Origin: Thermoleophilia bacterium
GTDB lineage: Bacteria; Actinomycetota; Thermoleophilia; Miltoncostaeales; Miltoncostaeaceae
Direction of reading: 5' to 3'
NCBI GenBank assembly: GCA_016780995.1
Contig: JADHKZ010000007.1
Location: 1 to 34,642, forward strand
Length of the DNA: 34,642 nucleotides
The notes beneath the pieces are model-generated. The model was not told the origin of the DNA. It saw only the letters and a list, made by a program, of their open reading frames with translations, and made no database searches. Every line of letters starts with the position of its first letter. The stretch's first letter is position 1. The translations under genes and the position numbers were made by a program. Below, piece after piece: positions 15,678 through 22,041 of this stretch.

Positions 15678-16156
15678 TCGGCGAAGTCCTCCGGGGTCAC
15701 CTGGTCGAGGAACTCCTTGAACTTCTCGACCATGTCCTCGTCGTCCTCGGGCTCGTGCTCGAACTCGATGGCGTTCTCCTCCAGCAGGTCCTCCGCGGCG
15801 AAGATGGGCGCGCCGGTGCGCACGGCCACGGCGATGGCGTCGCTGGGGCGGGCATCCACCTCCACGTCCGGGCCGGGGGTGCTCAGCTGGATCAGGGCGT
15901 AGAAAGTGTTGTCGCGCATCTCGGTGACCGTCACGCGCGCCACCTCGGCATGCAGGCCGTCGATCATCTCGGTGATGAGGTCGTGGGTCATCGGCCGGGG
16001 CGACTCGGTGCCCTGCAGCTTCATCAGGATGGCCGCGGCCTCGGCGTGGCCGATCCAGATGGGGAGGAACCGGTTGCCGTCGACGGTCTTCAACAGCACG
16101 ATGGGCTGCTTGCCCACCATGTCGAAGCTCACGCCGTAGATGACCATCTCCTGCAT
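15674..16156 (-). CDS. Bifunctional nuclease family protein (DUF151)
   Basis: A 160-residue protein of the DUF151/bifunctional nuclease family. Diagnostic segments are V-V/L-L-K-T-V-D-G-N-R-F-L-P-I-W-I-G (about 22-37), A-E-A-A-A-I-L-M-K-L-Q-G, R-P-M-T-H-D-L and D-A-R-P-S-D-A-I-A-V-A-V-R. Relatives have been reported with DNase/RNase activity, but the physiological role is unclear in most bacteria. An acidic tail (E-H-E-P-E-D-D-E-D) follows the core. The ATG is preceded by TATCAT 7 bases upstream on the minus strand, a leaderless-type promoter. It is convergent with the chorismate mutase, sharing CTAG as both stops. Confidence 0.88.
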   Translation of the reverse strand: MQEMVIYGVSFDMVGKQPIVLLKTVDGNRFLPIWIGHAEAAAILMKLQGTESPRPMTHDLITEMIDGLHAEVARVTVTEMRDNTFYALIQLSTPGPDVEVDARPSDAIAVAVRTGAPIFAAEDLLEENAIEFEHEPEDDEDMVEKFKEFLDQVTPEDFAD

Positions 16157-16163
16157 GCCACCG

Positions 16164-16169
16164 ATGATA
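16164..16169 (-). promoter_or_regulatory. -10 element (TATCAT), leaderless promoter of the DUF151 gene
   Basis: On the minus strand TATCAT ends 7 bases before the ATG at 16156. It lies back to back with the tRNA promoter -10 at 16197. Confidence 0.55.
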
Positions 16170-16196
16170 GACGCGGTCGCGGCATGGCTCCGGTGC

Positions 16197-16202
16197 TATG
16201 GT
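16197..16202 (+). promoter_or_regulatory. -10 element (TATGGT) of tRNA-Ile
   Basis: TATGGT ends 10 bases before the mature tRNA 5' end, which leaves a very short 5' leader for RNase P to remove. No convincing -35 hexamer is seen. Confidence 0.5.
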
Positions 16203-16212
16203 CCCGCGCCGC

Positions 16213-16286
16213 GGGCGATTAGCTCAGGTGGTTAGAGCGCATCCCTGATAAGGATGAGGTCCCAGGTTCGAGTCCTGGATCGCCCA
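16213..16286 (+). tRNA. tRNA-Ile (GAT anticodon)
   Basis: A 74-base cloverleaf. The acceptor stem GGGCGAT pairs with ATCGCCC. The D-arm is GCTC/GAGC, the anticodon stem is CATCC/GGATG with loop CTGATAA (anticodon GAT), and the T-arm is CCAGG/CCTGG with TTCGAGT. The discriminator base is A. CCA is not encoded, so it must be added after transcription. The stop codon of the convergent parB begins at the very next base. Confidence 0.97.
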
Positions 16287-17195
16287 CTATCCATTCCCCG
16301 CGGAGAGCCCGTCCAGGGCCCGCGCCACGGCGGCCTCGTCGTCGAAGACGATCTCCACCACCACCCGGCCCCTGGGCCCGGTCTTCACCCGCACGGGGGC
16401 CTCGAACGTCCCGGCGAAGGCATCGATGGCCTCGTCGGCGATGGCCGGCGCCGGGCGGCGCGGTCGTCCCCCTGCAGGGGGCTCATCGGCATTGGCGCGG
16501 GCCAGCTCCTCGGTGGCGCGCACCGACAGGCCGCGCTCCACCGCCTGCCGCGCCACGGCGCGGCGGCGCTTGGCCCCGTCGGCCGTGAGGATGGCCCGGC
16601 CGTGCCCCTCGGTGAGCCGACCCTCCACCAGCAACTCCTGCACGTCGTCGGGCAGCTCCAGCAGGCGGATGAGGTTGGCCACCGACGACCTGCTGCGCCC
16701 CACGCTGCGCGCCACGTCAGCCTGCGACTGGCCGAAGTCCTCCACCAGGGCCGCCAGCGCCTGCGCGGTCTCCACCGGGTCCAGGTCCTGGCGAACCAGG
16801 TTCTCCACCAGGCCCACCTCCAGGCGCTGGCGCTCGTCGGCGTCGCGCACCACGGCGGGCAGCTGCTGCAATCCGGCCTCCTGCGCCGCCCGCCACCGGC
16901 GCTCACCGGCGATCAGCTCGTAGTCACCGCCCCCCAGCTCGCGCACCACCACCGGCTGGATGAGGCCCGTGGTGGCGATGCTCTCGGCCAGGGCCGCCAG
17001 GGCCTCGGGGTCGATGCGCTTGCGCGGTTGCGCCGCGTTCGGTCGGATTCGACCGATATCCACCGTGCGCAGGCCCTCGCCCGACGACGTGGCCGCGGGG
17101 ACGGACGCGGGATCGGGAGCGGCCACCACCGGGGCATCGCCCAGCAGGGTGGACAGCCCGCGGCCCAGCCGCGCCGACGACTTCTTCTCAGCCAC
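16287..17195 (-). CDS. parB: Chromosome partitioning protein ParB
   Basis: A 302-residue ParB/Spo0J. It starts with the K-K-S-S-A-R-L-G-R-G-L-S-T-L-L-G-D leader used for contact with ParA. The CTPase/N-terminal domain has G-L-I-Q-P-V-V-V-R and G-E-R-R-W-R-A-A (97-104), with E-N-L-V-R-Q-D-L at 131-138. A helix-turn-helix (about 150-172, S-Q-A-D-V-A-R-S-V-G-R-S) recognises parS. The C-terminal dimer domain (R-G-R-V-V-V-E-I-V-F) follows a Pro/Arg linker. It loads onto parS as a clamp and organises the origin. The GTG start overlaps the parA end by 8 bases. It is the last gene of the rpmH-to-parB operon, and its stop abuts tRNA-Ile. Confidence 0.96.
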   Translation of the reverse strand: MAEKKSSARLGRGLSTLLGDAPVVAAPDPASVPAATSSGEGLRTVDIGRIRPNAAQPRKRIDPEALAALAESIATTGLIQPVVVRELGGGDYELIAGERRWRAAQEAGLQQLPAVVRDADERQRLEVGLVENLVRQDLDPVETAQALAALVEDFGQSQADVARSVGRSRSSVANLIRLLELPDDVQELLVEGRLTEGHGRAILTADGAKRRRAVARQAVERGLSVRATEELARANADEPPAGGRPRRPAPAIADEAIDAFAGTFEAPVRVKTGPRGRVVVEIVFDDEAAVARALDGLSAGNG

Positions 17196-17949
17196 GCTCC
17201 ACGACCTCCCGGGCCACCTGCATGTATGCCGCCGCCGCCGCGCACTGCGGGTCGTACCGCACCACGGGCTCGCCGTACGACGGACTCTCCGTCACCCGCA
17301 CGTTGCGGGGAACCACCGCCTCGAACACAAGGCCCGGGAAGTGCGTGCGCACCTCCGCCACCACCTCGCCGCTGATGCGCGTGCGCGGGTCGTGCATCGT
17401 CATGAGCAGCCCGCTGATCCCCAGGGCGGGGTTCAGCCGCGCCCGCACCTCGCCGATGGTCTCCATCAGCCGCGACAGGCCCTCCAGGGCGTAGTACTCG
17501 CACTGCACCGGCACGATCAGCCGATCGGCTGCCACCAGCGCGTTGATGGTCACCAGGTCCAGCGATGGCGGGCAGTCCACCAGCACGAACCCGTACTCGG
17601 CGGCAGGGGCTGCCAGGGCCGCGCGCATCAGCCCCTCGCGCCCCTCGCGCTCCACCAGCTCCACCGCTGCACCGGCCAGGTCGCCGGATGCCGGCACCAG
17701 GTCCAGGCCCGGCACGGTGGTGCGCATGCATGCCGAGGCCACCGGCACGCCGTCCAGCAGCACATCGGCCATGGTCCGCGCCCCGGGGCCGGGGCGCTCG
17801 CCGCCCAGCACGCCGCTGGTGGCATTGGCCTGCGGGTCGGCATCCACCAGCAGCACGCGATTGCCCATGAGGGCCAGGGCGGCCGCGATGTTCACGGTGG
17901 ACGTGGTCTTGCCCACGCCGCCCTTCTGGTTGGCCACGGCGTAGATCAC
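17188..17949 (-). CDS. parA: Chromosome partitioning ATPase ParA (Soj)
   Basis: A 253-residue deviant-Walker ATPase. K-G-G-V-G-K-T-T sits at residues 9-16, L-L-V-D-A-D-P-Q-A-N at 33-42 and F-V-L-V-D-C-P-P-S-L near 120. It binds DNA as an ATP dimer and, with ParB, moves the origin. The GTG at 17949 was chosen because the conserved I-Y-A-V-A-N-Q-K-G-G starts right after it and because it overlaps the rsmG stop as GTGA. Open sequence further upstream belongs to rsmG in another frame. It lacks the N-terminal extension of plasmid ParA proteins, as usual for chromosomal forms. Confidence 0.96.
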   Translation of the reverse strand: MIYAVANQKGGVGKTTSTVNIAAALALMGNRVLLVDADPQANATSGVLGGERPGPGARTMADVLLDGVPVASACMRTTVPGLDLVPASGDLAGAAVELVEREGREGLMRAALAAPAAEYGFVLVDCPPSLDLVTINALVAADRLIVPVQCEYYALEGLSRLMETIGEVRARLNPALGISGLLMTMHDPRTRISGEVVAEVRTHFPGLVFEAVVPRNVRVTESPSYGEPVVRYDPQCAAAAAYMQVAREVVERG

Positions 17950-18647
17950 GCGATGGGCCTCTTGGCCGCTATGCCAGGCCGTCGGGGGTACTTGGAGGGC
18001 GTGTCGGCCACCTTGCGCCACACCGAGAAGTGCCTGCTCACGCCGGGAATCGGTGTGACATCGATGTCAGGGGTCCCCTGCAGGCCCAATTCACCGGCCG
18101 CCGCCTCCGCGGCCCGGGCCTCATCCGCATCGCGCCGGCCGCGCCAGGCCACCAGCCAGCCGTCGTCGCGCAGCAGGGGGGCCGCCAGCTCCATCACCAC
18201 GGGCAGGGCTCCCACGGCCCGGGCGGTGACAAGGGGGTGCTCCTCGCGCTCCGCGAGGGCGAGGGTCTCACTGCGATCTGCCACCACGCGCACATTAGGG
18301 AATGGGGCCGAGGCGCGACGCAGCCAGTCGGCCTTGCGCCCCTCGCTCTCCACCAGCGTCACGGGTACGTCCGGGAGCATCGCGGCCAGCGCCAGGCCCG
18401 GAAACCCGCCTCCGCTCCCCAGGTCCACCAATCCGGGCGCGTGGTCCACCTGCGGCACCAGCAGGCCGCTGAGGGAGTCCACCACGTGCACCCACACCGC
18501 GTCGTCCACGTCCCGCACCGACGACAGGTTCTGTGGCTCGTCCAGCATCGCCAGAACGACGTCGGCCAACTGCTCGGCTACTGCCGGGGGCACCTGCACT
18601 CCCATCTCCCCGGCCCGCTCCACGATGAGCTCGGCAGGGTGTTTCAC
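17946..18647 (-). CDS. rsmG: 16S rRNA (guanine527-N7)-methyltransferase RsmG (GidB)
   Basis: A 233-residue SAM-dependent methyltransferase. The SAM motif V-D-L-G-S-G-G-G-F-P-G is near residue 92, followed by V-T-L-V-E-S-E-G-R-K-A-D-W-L and V-T-A-R-A-V-G. It methylates N7 of G527 in 16S rRNA. Its position between khpB and parA is the classical bacterial order. The start is unusual: the GTG at 18647 lies inside the parS palindrome, so ParB bound there would cover the start region. No Shine-Dalgarno is visible and the gap from the khpB stop is 10 bases. Stop and parA start overlap. Confidence 0.93.
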   Translation of the reverse strand: MKHPAELIVERAGEMGVQVPPAVAEQLADVVLAMLDEPQNLSSVRDVDDAVWVHVVDSLSGLLVPQVDHAPGLVDLGSGGGFPGLALAAMLPDVPVTLVESEGRKADWLRRASAPFPNVRVVADRSETLALAEREEHPLVTARAVGALPVVMELAAPLLRDDGWLVAWRGRRDADEARAAEAAAGELGLQGTPDIDVTPIPGVSRHFSVWRKVADTPSKYPRRPGIAAKRPIA

Positions 18648-18655
18648 GTGAAACG
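18640..18655. promoter_or_regulatory. parS: parS centromere site
   Basis: TGTTTCACGTGAAACG matches the consensus parS TGTTTCACGTGAAACA at 15 of 16 positions, with a complete 14-base palindromic core. It is the ParB binding site for origin segregation, about 2.5 kb from the DnaA-box cluster. It spans the GTG start codon of rsmG. Confidence 0.95.
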
Positions 18656-18657
18656 GG

Positions 18658-19134
18658 CTACTGGTCGGCGGCGGGGGCCACGATGATCCGGCGACGGGGC
18701 TCCTCGCCCTCGCTGCGGGTCTCGATATCGGTGCGCTCCGCCAGGGCCATGTGCACGGTGCGGCGATCCAGCGCGCTCATGGGCTCGAGTTCGATCTCCT
18801 CGGAGAACTCCACGGCCTCATCAGCGGCCTTCACCGCAAGGCGGGCCAGCAGCTCGGCGCGGCGCGCGCGATAGCCATCGGCGTCCACCAGCACGCCCCG
18901 CCGCTGGCCACCGGGCTGGCGGCGCACGGCCTGGGCGGCCAGCAACTGCACGGCGTCGAGCACCTCGCCATCGCGCCCGATGATGGAGTCCAGGCCGTCT
19001 CCCGTGACGGTGGCCACCAGGCCGCCCTCGTCGCCGTCCGACACGGCCACCGTGGCGCCATCGATGCCCAGGCCCTCCAGCGCGGCCTCCACGATCTCCT
19101 GCAGGGCCTGCCGGCCGGGGTCGTTATCGCTCAC
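18658..19134 (-). CDS. khpB: KhpB/Jag RNA-binding protein (KH-R3H)
   Basis: A 158-residue protein with a KH-like domain (about 30-85; I-I-G-R-D-G-E-V-L-D-A-V-Q-L-L, the G-x-x-G type loop) and a C-terminal R3H domain (about 90-150; R-R-A-E-L-L-A-R-L-A and D-R-R-T-V-H-M-A-L). The longer Jag-N domain of firmicutes is missing, as in many actinobacterial versions. KhpB binds RNA and is linked to cell envelope and division control in other bacteria. It follows yidC with a GTGA overlap, the usual gene order. GTG start. Confidence 0.92.
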   Translation of the reverse strand: MSDNDPGRQALQEIVEAALEGLGIDGATVAVSDGDEGGLVATVTGDGLDSIIGRDGEVLDAVQLLAAQAVRRQPGGQRRGVLVDADGYRARRAELLARLAVKAADEAVEFSEEIELEPMSALDRRTVHMALAERTDIETRSEGEEPRRRIIVAPAADQ

Positions 19135-20228
19135 TTGCGCCTCTTGGGTGGCTTGCGGCTTGCGGGACGCGATGGGCCGCCGGACACCTTCTTGGCCGGT
19201 GGCTTGCGCTTCTTCTTGCCCTTCTGCTGGCCGCCCTGTGCCGCAGTGGCGCCGGACTCGCCAGGCTCACCGGCTACCGCGGATTCGGCGGCCTCGACGA
19301 CCTCCGGGGCCGCATCGTCCGCGGTCTCAGGGGTGGCCGCTGCGGCGCCATTCGTGGCCGAATCCCCCTTGGCAGCACCCTTTCGGCGCCTGCGGGGCAC
19401 GCCCTTGCCGCGCACCTGCACGTCCTCGGTAGAGGCGGGCTCGGCATCCGCGGCCACGGCCTGGGCCCCCTCGGCGGCGGCCTCGTCGGCCTCGTCGGCC
19501 TCGTCCACCAGCGCGGTGGCGCCCTCGGGCGCAGGCGTGCGCTTCTCGATGAGCGACCCGCCCTTGGCCTCGATCTCGGCCTCGATCCGGCGCTTCAGCA
19601 CCAACTGCTGCCCGGCCGTCCACAGGTTGGTGGTGGCCCAGTAGATCACCAGGCCGGCGGGCACGGGGAACTGGAAGATGAAGAACACGATGCCGATGGG
19701 CAGCAGGCGCATGAGCCAGCGCTGGTTCTTGCTCATGGTCGGCATGGCCGACAGCTCGGTGGAGATGAGCTGCGACACGGCGTACACGCCCACCAGGGGG
19801 ATCACCGCCCAGCCGATCTCCGTGAGCAGCAGCGAGATGTCGGGGATGGCGCCCATGAACGACTGGTCACTGCCATCCGCGAAGTTGGCGTCGCGCAGGG
19901 TGAAGTAGAGGGCGATGAAGACCGGCGCCTGCAGCAGCAGGGGGAGGCAGGAGCCGAACGGATTGACGTCGTTCTCCTTGTAGAACTTCATCATTTCTTC
20001 CTGCAGCTTCTGCTTGTTCCCCTTGTACTTCCGCTGCAGTTCCTTCATCTGCGGGGCCACTTCCTGCATGCGGCGCGCCGACTTGTACTGCTTCACGAAC
20101 AGGGGCAGCAGGATCAGGCGCACCACCAGGGTGAGCATGACGATGGCCCAGCCCCAGGTGAACCCGATGGCGTGGAAGAACTCCAGCACCGCGCGAAGCG
20201 GCGCCTCGATCAGGTCGAGTGGGTTCAT
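19131..20228 (-). CDS. yidC: Membrane protein insertase YidC/Oxa1
   Basis: A 365-residue insertase. The Oxa1 core spans residues about 18-212 with five hydrophobic segments. Arg37 in L-V-V-R-L-I-L-L-P-L is the conserved groove arginine. Y-K-S-A-R-R-M-Q-E-V-A-P-Q-M-K-E-L-Q starts the cytoplasmic hairpin, and N-P-F-G-S-C-L-P-L-L-L-Q-A-P is the family signature. There is no large E. coli-type periplasmic domain. After residue 230 comes a tail of about 135 residues, first acidic and Ala-rich and then strongly basic (K-K-K-R-K-P-P-A-K-K), probably binding ribosomes. The ATG overlaps the yidD stop. Confidence 0.95.
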   Translation of the reverse strand: MNPLDLIEAPLRAVLEFFHAIGFTWGWAIVMLTLVVRLILLPLFVKQYKSARRMQEVAPQMKELQRKYKGNKQKLQEEMMKFYKENDVNPFGSCLPLLLQAPVFIALYFTLRDANFADGSDQSFMGAIPDISLLLTEIGWAVIPLVGVYAVSQLISTELSAMPTMSKNQRWLMRLLPIGIVFFIFQFPVPAGLVIYWATTNLWTAGQQLVLKRRIEAEIEAKGGSLIEKRTPAPEGATALVDEADEADEAAAEGAQAVAADAEPASTEDVQVRGKGVPRRRRKGAAKGDSATNGAAAATPETADDAAPEVVEAAESAVAGEPGESGATAAQGGQQKGKKKRKPPAKKVSGGPSRPASRKPPKRRK

Positions 20229-20458
20229 TTCACCCGGAACAGGGTCTGCTGGGCCGGGTAGTCCACGCCACCGCGGCTCCAGGGGTTACAGCGCAGGAGG
20301 CGCCAGGACGCCAGCACGAATCCCCTGCTCACGCCAAACATCTGGATGGACTGCACCGCGTAGTCGGAGCAGGTGGGGTAGTACTTGCAGCGGCGCGGGA
20401 ACAAGGGCGAGATGGTGCGCTGGTAGCCCCGCACCAGCCAGATGAGGGCGGCCTTCAC
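20225..20458 (-). CDS. yidD: Membrane protein insertion efficiency factor YidD
   Basis: A 77-residue protein with the full YidD pattern: Y-Q-R-T-I-S-P-L, then C-K-Y-Y-P-T-C-S-D-Y-A, then W-R-L-L-R-C-N-P-W-S-R-G-G. The three cysteines are conserved. It is a membrane-associated helper of YidC/SecYEG insertion. GTG start, overlapping rnpA by 4 bases upstream and yidC by 4 bases downstream. The standard order rpmH-rnpA-yidD-yidC supports the assignment. Confidence 0.95.
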   Translation of the reverse strand: MKAALIWLVRGYQRTISPLFPRRCKYYPTCSDYAVQSIQMFGVSRGFVLASWRLLRCNPWSRGGVDYPAQQTLFRVK

Positions 20459-20832
20459 GCGGCGGCCCCGCGCGTGGCCCGCTCGGCCAGCTCCTCCAGC
20501 CGCTCGCCCAGGGCCTGCGATCCGCGCTCCTCGATGTACTCGGCGGCCCCGGGGCGCGCGATGACCACATAGTCCACGCCCGGCGCAAGATTTCCCTGCA
20601 CACGGGCAAATTCCTCGCGGAGCACGCGCTTCACGCGGTTGCGCTCCACGGCGCCGCCCACGCGCTTTCCCACCGACAGGCCCAGCCGCGGGGAATCGCC
20701 CTCGCCGCGGTTGAACGCGTACACCACCAGGTGCCGGCCGGCCGCCGACTTCCCGCGGCGGTACACGGCATCGAAGTCACCGGATCGCGTGACCCGGGCG
20801 CGCCTGCCTCGCGGAGCGGCGCCGTCCGCCAC
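20455..20832 (-). CDS. rnpA: Ribonuclease P protein component
   Basis: A 125-residue basic protein. The RNase P protein signature is R-N-R-V-K-R-V-L-R-E-E-F, with R-L-G-L-S-V-G-K-R-V-G just before it and the N-terminal S-G-D-F-D-A-V-Y-R-R-G-K-S. It assists the RNA subunit in cutting tRNA 5' leaders. The GTG at 20832 lies 12 bases after the rpmH stop. An acidic C-terminal helix (L-E-E-L-A-E-R-A) follows the fold. Confidence 0.94.
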   Translation of the reverse strand: MADGAAPRGRRARVTRSGDFDAVYRRGKSAAGRHLVVYAFNRGEGDSPRLGLSVGKRVGGAVERNRVKRVLREEFARVQGNLAPGVDYVVIARPGAAEYIEERGSQALGERLEELAERATRGAAA

Positions 20833-20844
20833 GAATGCAGCGGC

Positions 20845-20979
20845 CTAGGCGGAGAGCCGGGCGCGGCCCTTCGCGCGACGCCGCTTGATGATGGCCCGCC
20901 CTGCGCGAGTGGACATGCGCTTGCGGAAGCCATGGGTCTTGCTGCGCTTCCGCGTGTTCGGCTGATAGGTGCGCTTCAC
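20845..20979 (-). CDS. rpmH: 50S ribosomal protein L34
   Basis: A 44-residue L34 reading [17 protein letters not shown] and ending [12 protein letters not shown]. The GTG at 20979 is fixed by the family N-terminus and by AAGGAG at 20990-20995 on the minus strand, about 10 bases upstream. It is the first gene of the minus-strand operon reaching parB. Open sequence upstream in this frame is origin DNA, not protein. Confidence 0.97.
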   Translation of the reverse strand: MKRTYQPNTRKRSKTHGFRKRMSTRAGRAIIKRRRAKGRARLSA

Positions 20980-21047
20980 TCGCCTGTTGCTCCTTGGGAC
21001 ACGGCTTCGGGGCTGGTCGCCGGGGCAATCCGGCTCACGACGCGGGA

Positions 21048-21056
21048 ATATTACCA
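21048..21056 (-). promoter_or_regulatory. Extended -10 promoter (TGG-TAATAT) of the rpmH operon
   Basis: On the minus strand TAATAT is preceded by TGG, an extended -10. It predicts a leader of about 60 bases before the rpmH GTG, including the Shine-Dalgarno. This is the most AT-rich hexamer of all promoters seen here, in keeping with a ribosomal operon. Confidence 0.6.
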
Positions 21057-21142
21057 GAGGCGCGGCCCCTGCGCGCCCGTCCCGATGCGCCCGGGCGGGG
21101 CGGCCGAGTTTTCCCCAAAACGTCCACATCTGTGGATTCTCC

Positions 21143-21151
21143 TGTGGATAA
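21143..21151 (-). promoter_or_regulatory. Perfect DnaA box
   Basis: TGTGGATAA on the plus strand is the complement of TTATCCACA, the consensus DnaA box. It is the only perfect copy I found in the two intergenic regions. Confidence 0.85.
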
Positions 21152-21292
21152 CGGGGGTTTTCCCTGCTCGCAGCGAGTTGCGGGCGCATGTTTTTTCTGC
21201 TGTCTCCTGAGTCGGCAACTGTTTTTCCCGCATACACGGGGGTGCGTCATCCACAGGGGCATCGGAGGGCCGATCGGGCCATTCCGCATTGG

Positions 21293-21298
21293 TAGCGT
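21293..21298 (+). promoter_or_regulatory. -10 element (TAGCGT) of the ATPase-dnaA operon
   Basis: TAGCGT ends 11 bases before the ATG at 21310, so the leader would be only about 4 bases. A DnaA box (21247-21255) lies about 40 bases upstream, where bound DnaA could repress or activate. No separate dnaA promoter was seen. Confidence 0.5.
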
Positions 21299-21309
21299 GC
21301 CGCGCCCGG

Positions 21310-22038
21310 ATGAGCACCGAACTTCCCGACAGCATCGGCGGCGTGCAGATCCACGGCACCACATACGTGGTGCGCGTGGCCGTGCACCGGGCCGCGCTGG
21401 AGCCACCCGCCATCACCGAGATCCGCGATATCGCGCCTGCGGCGGTGATCGAGTCGGTGTTCTCCGCCGTGGCCCAGGTGTCGTCGGTGCCCCCGCTGGC
21501 CCTGCGTGAGGTGATCGAGAACCTCATCCACGCCGACTTCCGCGATGGCCTGGTGACGGTGCTGGATGGCGGCCGCACCGTGCGCGTGTCCGACCGCGGG
21601 CCCGGCATCCAGGACCCCCGCAGGGCGATGGAGCCCGGGTACACCACCGCCGACGAGGCCGTGCGCGCCGTGGTGCGGGGTGCGGGATCGGGCCTGGCCC
21701 TGGCCTCGGGCCTGGTGGCCGCCGAGGGTGGTCTCCTCGAGGTGGAGGACAACCTGGGCGGCGGCACGGTGGTCACCATCACGGTGGATGCGGCCCCGGC
21801 GCCCGACGGCGCGGGCGACCCCCCGCAGCCCAGCGATGCCCAGCGGCGCCTGCTGGCCCTCCTGCTGGAGATGGCGCCGGCGCATCCCGAGACGATGGCG
21901 CGCGAGCTCGACTTGCCGCTCGGCGTGGTGGGCCGCGAACTGGTGCTGCTGGAGCACCGTGGCCTGGTGGCCCGCTTCGCGGACGGCGGGCGCGTTCTCA
22001 CCGAGCGCGGTGCGGCAATCGTGGCGACCCTCTTCTAG
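21310..22038 (+). CDS. GHKL-type ATPase with C-terminal winged helix, upstream of dnaA
   Basis: A 242-residue protein I cannot name. The ATPase half has the Bergerat-fold boxes: N-box A-L-R-E-V-I-E-N-L-I-H-A-D-F (64-77, with E67 and N71), G1 V-S-D-R-G-P-G-I (93-100), G2 G-A-G-S-G-L-A-L-A (124-132) and G-G-G-T-V-V-T-I-T-V (150-159). There is no histidine-phosphotransfer or receiver domain. The N-box resembles predicted HATPase-HTH transcription regulators and, less closely, SpoIIAB/RsbW anti-sigma kinases. Residues about 176-242 read as a winged helix (E-T-M-A-R-E-L-D-L-P, L-E-H-R-G-L-V-A). It ends 3 bases before dnaA and shares its promoter. A TTG at 21289 is a less likely start. Confidence 0.75.
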   Translation: MSTELPDSIGGVQIHGTTYVVRVAVHRAALEPPAITEIRDIAPAAVIESVFSAVAQVSSVPPLALREVIENLIHADFRDGLVTVLDGGRTVRVSDRGPGIQDPRRAMEPGYTTADEAVRAVVRGAGSGLALASGLVAAEGGLLEVEDNLGGGTVVTITVDAAPAPDGAGDPPQPSDAQRRLLALLLEMAPAHPETMARELDLPLGVVGRELVLLEHRGLVARFADGGRVLTERGAAIVATLF

Positions 22039-22041
22039 GCC

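Larger units (their letters stand above)
20980..21309. other. oriC: Left half of the replication origin (rpmH to ATPase gene)
   Basis: A 330-base non-coding region between divergent genes. It holds the rpmH leader and promoter on the left and the ATPase-dnaA promoter on the right. In between lies a DnaA-box group: 21120-21128 (ACGTCCACA), 21131-21139 (minus strand GAATCCACA), 21143-21151 (minus strand, perfect TTATCCACA) and 21247-21255 (TCATCCACA). T-runs occur at 21191-21196 and 21222-21226. The arrangement resembles the left part of the bipartite origin of Bacillus-type chromosomes. Box positions are read directly; origin function is inferred. Confidence 0.75.

Noticed and set aside
21289-21309. 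TTG start giving a 249-residue ATPase
   Set aside because: It overlaps the -10 element and adds an unconserved M-V-A-C-R-A-R leader; the ATG at 21310 is better supported.
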